DNA of 64,000 nt from Tautonia sociabilis. Lineage in GTDB: Bacteria; Planctomycetota; Planctomycetia; Isosphaerales; Isosphaeraceae. Every line of letters starts with the position of its first letter. The stretch's first letter is position 1. This document shows, in pieces, positions 1 to 8,930 of the stretch. The notes below the pieces were generated by a model. That model made no database searches and was not told where the DNA came from. It saw only the letters and a program-made list of their open reading frames with translations. The DNA is taken from contig NZ_RYZH01000009.1 in NCBI RefSeq assembly GCF_003977685.1, forward strand, positions 92,263-156,262, in the 5' to 3' direction. Made by a program: the position numbers and the translations under genes.

Positions 1-97
1 CGCGAACCGGACAACGGACCTGACCCGCCTCGTCCACGGCACGGACGTCCTGGTCGCCGCGCAGCCCGAAGGCATGGTCAAGGAGGCGGGTGGACAT
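1..97 (-). CDS. ISL3-type transposase, N-terminal fragment running off the left edge
   Basis: Only the first 32 codons are inside the window; the gene continues past position 1. Reading from the ATG at 97 the product begins MSTRLLDHAFGLRGDQDVR and goes on into VDEAGQVRCPVR. From memory of the family, ISL3 transposases in planctomycetes often start with an MST-LLYHAFGIRGY-like stretch, so this is the likely identity, but I cannot check it. The 188-bp segment covering this start recurs at 1472-1659. The sequence upstream of the start, up to about 210, reads on this strand as GGGTTCTTCCGGCGGAAGCG, which resembles an ISL3 terminal inverted repeat. Moderate confidence in the family, good confidence that it is a mobile-element fragment. 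Confidence 0.5.
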   Translation of the reverse strand, partial: MSTRLLDHAFGLRGDQDVRAVDEAGQVRCPVR

Positions 98-212
98 GCG
101 CCATGCTCCATACTGGACCTCTCCCCTGGAGCCGTTCCACGCAACTCCAGAAAGAGGCCAGCATGCCTGCCTTCGTTCAACTCAATGGACGCTTCCGCCG
201 GAAGAACCCGAA
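25..212. repeat. 188-bp direct repeat, left copy (insertion-sequence end)
   Basis: Positions 25-212 match 1472-1659 base for base except for about three substitutions (two near position 41, one near 109). The repeat holds the start of the transposase-like frame and the presumed element end near 210. The two copies are in the same orientation, 1447 bp apart, and bracket the toxin-like gene pair. Confidence 0.9.
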
Positions 213-487
213 TAGTCGACGTGGCCGATGCCGATGACCTCCAAAGAGGCCTCATCCTGCCCGTAGTAGAAGATGATTGTGAAGCGGTGCCATTCGCTGC
301 CTACGATGTAATCGCACTCGTGCATCATTCCGCCCGGAGGATAGGGCGGCGAGACGACCGGGCGACTTCCGTCGCCCGGGGAGTCGCCCAGTTCGCGAAG
401 CCGACACTCCAGGAACGCCCGAAGATGGGCCGCGAGGCGGCGATAATCCTCTGCCGCCCGTTGGGTCAGTCTGACTTCGAAACTCAT
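182..487 (-). CDS. ParE/RelE-like type II toxin family protein
   Basis: This 101-residue protein has the size and build of the RelE/ParE superfamily, whose members are small ribosome-dependent RNases or gyrase poisons. An N-terminal strand and helix (FEVRLTQRAAEDYRRL) is followed by a helical segment and then strands (HRFTIIFYYGQDEASLEVIGIGHVDY). The ATG at 487 overlaps the stop of the upstream gene in an ATGA, so translation is coupled. The gene end (182-212) lies inside the repeated insertion-sequence segment, so the last residues (about 92-101) were probably replaced when the element inserted. Whether it is an active toxin cannot be told from sequence; the planctomycete family it resembles is usually annotated as a plasmid stabilisation protein. 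Confidence 0.65.
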   Translation of the reverse strand: MSFEVRLTQRAAEDYRRLAAHLRAFLECRLRELGDSPGDGSRPVVSPPYPPGGMMHECDYIVGSEWHRFTIIFYYGQDEASLEVIGIGHVDYSGSSGGSVH

Positions 488-1047
488 CTGTCCGATTCTG
501 CCCCGGGATTGGGCAGAGGGGAGAATCGGCCCGCAGCCCGATCCGCAAGGCTGGTCAGGACGGACTCCGGCTCCAAGCCGGGGACGATGATCCGATCTCC
601 CGTCACTTCGTAGAGACAGCCGTCTTGACCAATGGTGATCGGCCGAGGATTCTCAGGGAATCTCGCACTTCGATACAGGGCGTCGACCGCTGACCGATTG
701 CGGCGGAATCCCGCTGCGCCCTCGACAAGCAAGCCTTGGCCTTCAAACCACCCGATGGCTTGGTCGATCTCGGAGCACACCTCGGACAATCGGCAGAGTG
801 CCTCGGCGAGAGGACGTTCGGATTCGTAAGCCTCGGGAGGCATTGGCCTTGTCTTGGCTGCCAACCACTTCATCCCAAAGAACACGACGTTTCCGAGCAA
901 CCTGTTGAGCAGGGTGAGGCTGTCCTCGAATTCCCAGCACTCCGCGACCAACTTGTGATCGCGCATCGCCGCTTCGAGATCCCCCGTTAATTGCTGCGCG
1001 TAGGTAAAAGCGAAGCGCCCTGCATCGGCAAAAGCGTTATGCGACAT
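484..1047 (-). CDS. Unknown 187-residue protein coupled to the toxin-like gene
   Basis: I do not recognise this family. The protein is soluble, with no signal peptide or membrane segment. Residues 1-115 are predicted mostly helical and the C-terminal third (TIGQDGCLYEVTGDRIIVPG) looks like a small beta unit. The ATG at 1047 has a GGGGAG ribosome site about 7 bp upstream. It precedes the ParE/RelE-like gene with a 4-bp ATGA overlap, the place where an antitoxin normally sits, but it is about twice the usual antitoxin length and shows no obvious ribbon-helix-helix or Xre motif. It could be an unusual antitoxin or an unrelated cargo gene. Confidence 0.6.
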   Translation of the reverse strand: MSHNAFADAGRFAFTYAQQLTGDLEAAMRDHKLVAECWEFEDSLTLLNRLLGNVVFFGMKWLAAKTRPMPPEAYESERPLAEALCRLSEVCSEIDQAIGWFEGQGLLVEGAAGFRRNRSAVDALYRSARFPENPRPITIGQDGCLYEVTGDRIIVPGLEPESVLTSLADRAAGRFSPLPNPGAESDR

Positions 1048-1379
1048 GGGACTACTCCCCTTCCGGCCACGACTCCGCGCGTCTCATCGGAGGCCTCGAT
1101 GATCGTCTCTCCAGCGGGTTGCCCCGCTGGGTGGCGACCCCGCGGATGCGCGCGACGGAAAGCCGGACATACAATGCCCTCTGTTTGAACTCCCGATTTG
1201 ACCACAATTTGTGGCGATTGGAGCGGCTTTCATCCCGCCACGACTGACGCCCGACACGATTCACCGGACACCGTCCGGGCGCCTGTGAATCTCAATTGTA
1301 CAGCCTAGCCCGCCCACGGAAAGACGCAAGGCGTGCGCCGCCGCGGCACATCGATGATCGCGAGCAACAGCAATCCGGT
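1048..1379. other. Gene-free leader of the toxin-like pair
   Basis: No convincing coding region. The stretch 1160-1230 is clearly AT-richer than its surroundings and contains a perfect 13-bp palindrome at 1202-1214, a plausible promoter/operator area for the minus-strand pair. I could not identify the second terminal inverted repeat of the deleted insertion sequence here. Confidence 0.5.
1202..1214. promoter_or_regulatory. Palindromic operator candidate CCACAATTTGTGG
   Basis: Six-base arms around a single central base form a perfect palindrome in an AT-rich patch about 155 bp upstream of the start of the 187-residue gene. Toxin-antitoxin operons are commonly autoregulated through such sites, but binding is inferred, not shown. 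Confidence 0.35.
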
Positions 1380-1544
1380 TCATCCGACCAACGCGTACGT
1401 CGCCTCGTGGATCGCCAGGATCCTCCGCTTGAAGAACTCCTGGTCGCGGACGCCATTTGCCTGGCGTTTCACCGCCTCGTCCACGGTGCGGACGTCCTGG
1501 TCGCCGCGCAGCCCGAAGGCATGGTCAAGGAGGCGGGTGGACAT
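1380..1544 (-). pseudogene. Internally deleted ISL3-type transposase remnant
   Basis: The 54-codon frame starts exactly like the left-edge fragment (MSTRLLDHAFGLRGDQDVRT) and after about 25 residues switches to KRQANGVRDQEFFKRRIL followed by AIHEATYALVG and a stop. The second part resembles the C-terminal end of planctomycete ISL3 transposases as I remember it, so the frame looks like N- and C-termini joined by a large in-frame internal deletion. It cannot encode an active transposase. Confidence 0.55.
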
Positions 1545-1659
1545 GCGCCATGCTCCATGCTGGACCTCTCCCCTGGAGCCGTTCCACGCAACTCCAGAAA
1601 GAGGCCAGCATGCCTGCCTTCGTTCAACTCAATGGACGCTTCCGCCGGAAGAACCCGAA
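1472..1659. repeat. 188-bp direct repeat, right copy
   Basis: This matches 25-212 with about three substitutions. It carries the start of the deleted transposase remnant and the presumed element end near 1657. Confidence 0.9.
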
Positions 1660-1676
1660 ACCGGACCCGAGGCACC

Positions 1677-1749
1677 CCAGACCCGGCCGCCCGCCGTCGG
1701 AGGGTTGCCGGGTCTGGCTGTCGGGTCTGGGGTCGACACGACCCCAGAC
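1677..1749 (-). terminator. Two stem-loops downstream of the TPR lipoprotein gene
   Basis: A perfect 11-bp stem with a 3-base loop spans 1725-1749 (GTCTGGGGTCG, ACA, CGACCCCAGAC). A second inverted pair, CCAGACCCGG at 1677-1686 and CCGGGTCTGG at 1708-1717, lies beside it. They are about 100 bp past the stop of the minus-strand secretin operon and probably end its transcript. There is no clear U-tract. Confidence 0.45.
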
Positions 1750-1847
1750 TCCCCGCCGAACCTCGGGTTGAACTGGAGTCCTTTGGGGCGAGTCGCCCCC
1801 CCAGCCTCTCCGGCCCCACCACGAGCGTCTCTCCGATCCGGGGTCGG

Positions 1848-2822
1848 TCACTCCCGGTCGGAGTCTCCCGCTCCGGGCAATCGGGGCAAGAGCGAGGCGG
1901 GGTGGGAGGAAGGCCCCGGCTCGGGCTCGGTCGGGAAGAAGGAGGCGGGGGAGACGGCCGGGTCGACCCGGGAGGGGGGCGGGACGGCCGAGGCGATGGA
2001 GTCGACCGGGCGGGGGGTGATGGTGGCGTCGAGCTGGCCGAGGGCAAGGCGGGCGACGGTGTGGTCGGGGTTGAGGCGGAGGGCCTCGAGGTAGCGGTCG
2101 CGCGCCTCGTCGGTGCGGCCGGTGGCGGCGAGGATGTAGCCGAGGTTGGCTCGGGCGGCGACGGGGCCTCCGGCGCGGTCGAGCACCGGGAGGGCCTCGT
2201 CCACCTGGCCGGAGGCGGCCAGCGCAAGGCCCAGGTTCGTGAGGATCCGGGGGTCGTCCGGATCGAGGGACTGGGCCTTGCGGAGCCGGGAGATCGCCTC
2301 GTCCCAGTTTCCCTGGAGGTAGGCGCTGTAGCCGGCGTCGTTCCAGGCCCTGGCGTCCCGGGGGGCGAGGTCGAGGGCGGCCTCATGGTGCTCGGCGGAG
2401 GCGGCGAACTTGCCCTGGCGGTCGAGGATGCCGGCGAGCCGGCGGTGGGCCAGGGTCCGGGTGTCGCGGTCGACCTTGCGGGAGAGGGAGGAGACGGCCT
2501 TGCGGTACTCGGCCTCGGCGGCGTCCAGCTCCCCCTTGGCCTCGAAGACGCGGCCGAGGTCCAGGTGCACCCGAGCGGTGCGGTCGGGAGTCAGGGCGGG
2601 CATCGTCTCGGAGGCGATCGGGGCAGCAGGGGCGACGGCTTGGGAGGCGGCTGGATCGCGCTTGGGCATCCCCTCGACGATCGGCGAGGCCGACGCCAGG
2701 GCAGGAGGCTCGGCGGCCTCGCGGGGCCCGGGGATGAGCACGCAGCCGCTCGAGGAAACCAGCGGCAGCAGGGCGAGCGCCGGGATCAGCGTGGTCGGAA
2801 CGGTGAGCATGCGTCGGGTCAT
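1848..2822 (-). CDS. TPR-repeat lipoprotein, TadD-like
   Basis: The 324-residue product has an N-terminal hydrophobic segment ending in SSSGC near residue 27, a usable but imperfect lipobox. About five tetratricopeptide repeats follow between residues 78 and 270 (for example HLDLGRVFEAKGELDAAEAE and RLRKAQSLDPDDPRI). The tail is proline/serine-rich and disordered. It is the last gene of a three-gene operon, starting 16 bp after the preceding stop. TPR lipoproteins next to a CpaC-type secretin commonly correspond to TadD/pilotin-like assembly factors of Tad pili, which is the role I infer. No pilin, ATPase or platform gene is in the window. Confidence 0.75.
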   Translation of the reverse strand: MTRRMLTVPTTLIPALALLPLVSSSGCVLIPGPREAAEPPALASASPIVEGMPKRDPAASQAVAPAAPIASETMPALTPDRTARVHLDLGRVFEAKGELDAAEAEYRKAVSSLSRKVDRDTRTLAHRRLAGILDRQGKFAASAEHHEAALDLAPRDARAWNDAGYSAYLQGNWDEAISRLRKAQSLDPDDPRILTNLGLALAASGQVDEALPVLDRAGGPVAARANLGYILAATGRTDEARDRYLEALRLNPDHTVARLALGQLDATITPRPVDSIASAVPPPSRVDPAVSPASFFPTEPEPGPSSHPASLLPRLPGAGDSDRE

Positions 2823-2838
2823 CGCGTCGGCCCCCTCG

Positions 2839-3591
2839 CTAGTTTCCGAAGTCCGCGTTCACGTAGGGGTTGAGCTGGTAGGCCGCCGGCGCTCCCGCGG
2901 CCCGGTCGAGCAGCACGGCGTTGTACGGTGCGGCCACGTCGCCCCGCTCGCCCAGGTAGGGGGAGCCGCCAACGACCAGCCGCTCGGGCTCCAGCAGCAT
3001 CCCGTTGTTGGCCACCAGTTGGAGGACGGCCTCCCGGCGCGACTCGGCCAGGCCGGGCCGATCGGGGTCCAGCTCGATGAGCATCGGGCCTCCCCAGAGC
3101 TGCCACCGGGCCACCATGCGGCCGAGCCGCCGGAGCCCGTCGGGGGTCAGCCGCTCGGTGCCCGAGTAGAAGTCGGAGCGATAGAGCGTGTAGCGGTGCT
3201 GATTGGCCATCCGGGCCTGGGCGGAGAAGTTCTGCTGCAGCGACCAGCCCAGCGGCGGCGTGTCGAACCGCCAGGGCTCGCCGATCATCCGGTCCTTGAT
3301 CGCGAAGCCCAGGTGGTGGACCGCTCCGGCGATCGGGCCGGGCTGGTGCACGTGGATCGGGGGACCGGCAGGTGCGGTCACGACGCCGGGGGGCGGGGCG
3401 ATCACGGTCCCCGGCGCCGGGGAGAGCCCCGGGTCCGGGATCGACGCCGCGGGCTGCGGCACCTTGGGGGCGGGCATCTGGGCGGGAGGCAGCGGCGCCG
3501 GGGCCTGGGCCCTCGCGACGCCGGGGGCCCCGCCCGAGGCCAGGGTCACGGCGATCGTCGCCGCCTGGAGCATCCGCCTGTCGACTCGCAT
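2839..3591 (-). CDS. Periplasmic OmpA-like protein of the secretin operon
   Basis: The 250-residue protein has a signal peptide (hydrophobic 7-22, cleavage near ARAQA) and a proline-rich linker to about residue 85. The C-terminal part contains LIELDPDRPGLAESRREAV followed by a V-x-x-NGM...RLVVGGSPYLG pattern. This has the layout of the OmpA/peptidoglycan-associated fold (strand, L-x-x-x-R-A-x-x-V helix, strand), although the canonical peptidoglycan-binding residues are not obvious. It lies 69 bp after the secretin gene and 16 bp before the TPR gene, the position occupied by CpaD-type proteins in some Tad loci. The exact family is uncertain. Confidence 0.6.
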   Translation of the reverse strand: MRVDRRMLQAATIAVTLASGGAPGVARAQAPAPLPPAQMPAPKVPQPAASIPDPGLSPAPGTVIAPPPGVVTAPAGPPIHVHQPGPIAGAVHHLGFAIKDRMIGEPWRFDTPPLGWSLQQNFSAQARMANQHRYTLYRSDFYSGTERLTPDGLRRLGRMVARWQLWGGPMLIELDPDRPGLAESRREAVLQLVANNGMLLEPERLVVGGSPYLGERGDVAAPYNAVLLDRAAGAPAAYQLNPYVNADFGN

Positions 3592-3660
3592 CGCGTGGTC
3601 CCCCGAGAAGGATCGATCGATGGCCCAAGACTGGTCCGGTCCCGACTCCCGCCCTCCTGG

Positions 3661-5631
3661 TCACTCGGCGAAGCCGTGCGGCCCGACCACCCACTGCTCC
3701 TCGCTGCGGAAGTGCTTCATGACCTGGAACGGGTCGAGATAGTTCGTGGTGGCTCGGTGCGGGTGGCGGGTCCTCCCCTCGAGCCGGCCGAGGAAGTAGA
3801 ACTCCAGGTCGTTGGGCTCCTGGTACAGGTCGCCCGGGGCCGGGGCGGCCGGGGCATCGACCGGCTCCACCAGCTCCGGAGTGACCAGCACCAGCAGCTC
3901 CGTCTCGTTGGTCTGCAGGATGTTCCGGCTGAAGGCCTGCCCGACGATCGGCAGGTCTCCCAGCAGCGGAACCCGCTGGACCGAGCCGGACGACCGGGTC
4001 GAGAACAGCCCGGCGATGGCCAGGGTCTGCCCCTCCCGGAGCTGCACCACGGTCCGGGCGCTTCGCTCGGTCAGGCCCGGCACGGCCGTGCCGGCTACGA
4101 GCACCCCGGAGTTCGGGTTCAGCTCGCTGAAGATCGGCTGCACGTCCAGGCGGATCGTGTCGTCCTCCAGGATCATCGGCAAGAACTCCAGCAGCGCGCC
4201 GAAGTCCCGGAACTGGATCGTGATCGTCGCCACGCCCCCGGTGCTGATCTGGGGCACCGGGAAGGGGAAGCTGCCCCCGGCCAGGAACCGGGCGGGCTGG
4301 CCGTCGAGCGTCAGCAGCGTGGGCTGGGCGAGGATGCGGACCAGATCGTTCTGCCGCAGCGCGTTGAGGAAGAGGCGGAAGTCCCCCTCGTCGAAGATGC
4401 CGAAGAGCTGCGTGTCCAGCGGGTCGGGGAACAGAACCTGGGCCGCGTCGAGCGTGCCGACGTTGCCGATGAGCGAGGCGACGTTGTCCCCGTCGGTCAG
4501 CCGCTGGAAGTTCACGCCGATCTGACGCAGCGCGGTGCGGTTGATCTCCGCGATCTTGACCTTGAGCATCACCTGGCGAGGGCCGCGCACCTTCACCCGG
4601 TTAATGATGATCAGGCCCGGCTGCGCCCCCCCGGTCGAGGCGATCGCCGAGGCGGCCCCTCCCGTGACGGCCGAGCTGGTCGCTCCCCCGGCTCCCGCCG
4701 CTCCCCCGCCGCCGCCAAAGCCGACGCTGCTGGCCAGGCTGCCGCGGTTGATCTGCTCCCCGCCGGCGATCCGAAGCTCCGATCGAATCAGCTCGTTGAC
4801 GTCCGCCATCATCTTCGGCGTCGGCACCTGACCCTCGAGCACCAGGTTCTGGGCCACCTGGCTGACCCGGATGTCCGCCCCGGGGAGAATCGCGTTGATC
4901 CGATGTTCCAGCTCCTCGGCGTCGATCGTGACCCGGACGGTGATCGAGTGAATCTTGCTCGGCTCCCCCTGCTCTCCCTCGTCGATGATCCGGATGGTGG
5001 CGTCGCCGTAGGCGAGGCCGAAGATCTCCAGATACCGGACCTCCTCGAACGGGACATTCTCGGCCGCGGCCCCCCCTACGGGAACCTCGACAGGGGTGCC
5101 GATCGGCCGCACCGCGACGACCTGAGGATTGTCGACGGTGATGATCGTCCGGTCGGTGAGCGACCGCGTCAGGCGGAACAACTTCGAGCGGTTGAGAATC
5201 AGGTCGACCCGAGACTCCGGAACGTCGACCGGCAGAATCAACGTCTCGGCCTCCGGCTCCGGCGTCTCCTCCCCGCCAATCTCCAACCGCTCGCCCGGCT
5301 CCTGGAGCGGCTCGGGCAGCCCAGCCCCCGGACCGGGAATCGCGAACCGCTCCAGCGAGTCCGGCAGCAGCGCCGGCGGCCGCGGCAGGCTGCGCCCCGG
5401 CGCGATCGCGTACGGGTTGACCACCCTCCCCGGGTCGGGAGCGACCCCTTGCCTGCCGGGCAGATCCAGAGGCACCACCGGCTGGGGCACCGCGTCGATC
5501 ACCTCCTGCGCCTCCGAGCCCTGCGGCCTTGCGCTCCACGCCCCGGCCAGGGCCGCGACGACGAGGATGCCGACCATCCCGGCCCAGCGGCGCTCCCGAT
5601 CCCCGATTCCGTCGCGTCTCGGCTGGTTCAC
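3661..5631 (-). CDS. CpaC/RcpA-type outer-membrane secretin
   Basis: The product forms an outer-membrane secretin pore for a Tad-like pilus or type II-related secretion system. I place the start at the GTG at 5631, which has GGAGG 7 bp upstream and gives 656 residues with an immediate signal peptide (AGMVGILVVAALAGAW). Domains in order are a proline-rich spacer; the pilus CpaC N-terminal domain from about residue 130 (PVDVPESRVDLILNRSK); a BON-like domain around 225-290; a glycine/alanine linker; and the secretin domain at about 343-585, ending with ETELLVLVTPELVEPVDAP. The C-terminal 70 residues (EPNDLEFYFLGRLEG) are typical of planctomycete homologues. It is the first gene of a three-gene operon and is divergent from the KaiC-like ATPase. 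Confidence 0.85.
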   Translation of the reverse strand: MNQPRRDGIGDRERRWAGMVGILVVAALAGAWSARPQGSEAQEVIDAVPQPVVPLDLPGRQGVAPDPGRVVNPYAIAPGRSLPRPPALLPDSLERFAIPGPGAGLPEPLQEPGERLEIGGEETPEPEAETLILPVDVPESRVDLILNRSKLFRLTRSLTDRTIITVDNPQVVAVRPIGTPVEVPVGGAAAENVPFEEVRYLEIFGLAYGDATIRIIDEGEQGEPSKIHSITVRVTIDAEELEHRINAILPGADIRVSQVAQNLVLEGQVPTPKMMADVNELIRSELRIAGGEQINRGSLASSVGFGGGGGAAGAGGATSSAVTGGAASAIASTGGAQPGLIIINRVKVRGPRQVMLKVKIAEINRTALRQIGVNFQRLTDGDNVASLIGNVGTLDAAQVLFPDPLDTQLFGIFDEGDFRLFLNALRQNDLVRILAQPTLLTLDGQPARFLAGGSFPFPVPQISTGGVATITIQFRDFGALLEFLPMILEDDTIRLDVQPIFSELNPNSGVLVAGTAVPGLTERSARTVVQLREGQTLAIAGLFSTRSSGSVQRVPLLGDLPIVGQAFSRNILQTNETELLVLVTPELVEPVDAPAAPAPGDLYQEPNDLEFYFLGRLEGRTRHPHRATTNYLDPFQVMKHFRSEEQWVVGPHGFAE

Positions 5632-5924
5632 CCGATCGCCTCCGAATCGATCCGCCGGGACCGGAGCGATCGGTGAGGATCGTCCCCGGCCGGGCCTGTC
5701 GCGCTGGTTAAGCCGACTTTGCGGGCCTGTCGTCCCCTTATTTCGGCAGGATCCCCCACCGCCTTGAATCGCGACGGGCAGCGACCTTGCCGGATGTGCC
5801 GGCCGTCGCGACAATGCGCCGCCGCGGCCCAATCGGCCCGGCGGCCCGCCTGGGGGGCCGATCGATCGCCGGGAAGGGGGCCGCTCGGCAGGCTCCCCAG
5901 GTTCAGCCGAGGATGGGAGGCTCG

Positions 5925-6827
5925 ATGAGCGGTCAGCGGAGGCGCACGAGGCAGGGGTTCGGAATCGAGACGCTGGACGAGATGCTCGGCGGGGGGCTCG
6001 TGCCGGGCACCCTAACGGTGGTGGCCGGAGCCACCGGCGTGGGCAAAACGCAACTCGGCCTCCGCTGGGCCCACGAGGGACTCCGCGCCGAGGGACGACG
6101 CGGCGTCCTCTGCGACCTGACCAGCCGGGGAGACTCCCAGAACCACTCCTCCTACGCCCTCGACCACTTCGGCTGGACCCTCTCCCCCTACCCCGCCGAC
6201 GCCAACCTCAACCTCCCCTCCGTCTGGGACTTCTCCCGCCCTCTCGGCGACTGGTTCCACCCCTTCCACCGCACCGGCCGCCGCGTCACCCGGCACGACC
6301 TGGAATACGACGAATGGCACGCCTGGAAGACCGACCTGGCCCGCGTCCTGCGCAAGTCGGTCGAGTTCTTCTACGCGAACTTCGTCCGAGGCTCGCGCCG
6401 CGTCGTGGTCGACGGCATCGAGCCCACCGACCGCATGAGCGACTCGATCCAGTTCGAATTCTTCGAGTACCTCTACCACCAGGTCCTCCGCAAGGAGGAT
6501 GACTGGGCCGCCCGGGAACTGTTCCGAGAGCACTACCGGGCCAACGAGCCTCACGTGATGGCCCACCGCTACGACCACTCCTCCATCGGCTGCCTCTACC
6601 TCTACACCACCCCCCACGTCCTGCTCGACGACCTGATGAACCAGCCGATCGGCGAGGGAGACGTCTTCTCCAACGCCAACACCATCATCCTCATGGGCCG
6701 CACCCGACAGGACGGCAAGATGGGCCGCGCCCTCTACGTCGCCAAGCACCGGGGCAGCGCCTGTAGCGACGCCATCGTCCCCTACCGCATCACCGATCTC
6801 GGCCTGGAATTCGACCCGACGGCCTGA
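5925..6827 (+). CDS. KaiC/RAD55-like RecA-superfamily ATPase
   Basis: The 300-residue protein begins with FGIETLDEMLGGGLVPGTLT, the usual entry of KaiC/RadA-type domains, followed by a Walker A motif GATGVGKT at residues 35-42 and a Walker B-like RRVVVDGIEP near 158. It has one ATPase domain and no second KaiC module or zinc finger. The ATG at 5925 is preceded by GGGAGG; the frame is open upstream to 5787 but that part is not convincing. A middle segment rich in aromatic and charged residues (NLPSVWDFSRPLGDWFHPFH) is not familiar from KaiC. The role is unknown: such orphan ATPases act in signalling or DNA repair, and its divergent position beside the secretin operon may be accidental. Confidence 0.75.
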   Translation: MSGQRRRTRQGFGIETLDEMLGGGLVPGTLTVVAGATGVGKTQLGLRWAHEGLRAEGRRGVLCDLTSRGDSQNHSSYALDHFGWTLSPYPADANLNLPSVWDFSRPLGDWFHPFHRTGRRVTRHDLEYDEWHAWKTDLARVLRKSVEFFYANFVRGSRRVVVDGIEPTDRMSDSIQFEFFEYLYHQVLRKEDDWAARELFREHYRANEPHVMAHRYDHSSIGCLYLYTTPHVLLDDLMNQPIGEGDVFSNANTIILMGRTRQDGKMGRALYVAKHRGSACSDAIVPYRITDLGLEFDPTA

Positions 6828-7021
6828 GTCGGAACGCCGATCCGACGGCCGGGGCAAGCCCCCACGCCTTGGCCAGGCGACGCCTCGGCCGAGACGGAGC
6901 CGATCACCCCCGGTCGTCCCGATCCGAGTCGAAGCCCGGCCCCTCCGTGTGCTACCCTGGGTTCCCTGGTTCTCGGCTCCGCGATCGCTCCTCGCCCCTC
7001 CGTTCCCCGGCTCGGACCCCC

Positions 7022-8812
<1,791 letters not shown>

Positions 8813-8827
8813 CCCCGCCCTCCCGGA

Positions 8828-8863
8828 GGAGGACCGCCGCGAGGAAGCCCGGTCTGGTCCTCC
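8828..8863. terminator. Stem-loop between convergent uup and the TolC-like gene
   Basis: Arms GGAGGACC (8828-8835) and GGTCCTCC (8856-8863) pair perfectly across a 20-base loop in the 118-bp gap between two converging genes, so it could serve both. No U-tract is present. Confidence 0.45.
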
Positions 8864-8930
8864 CGCGCCGGAGCGTCGTCGGTTGGTTCCCCCACCCTCC
8901 CAGCCCAATCCCGACGGGAGGAACGGAGGC

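Noticed and set aside
2410..5676. 1088-codon plus-strand frame opposite the secretin operon
   Set aside because: It is antisense to three well-supported genes, is arginine/glycine-rich and has no recognisable domain.
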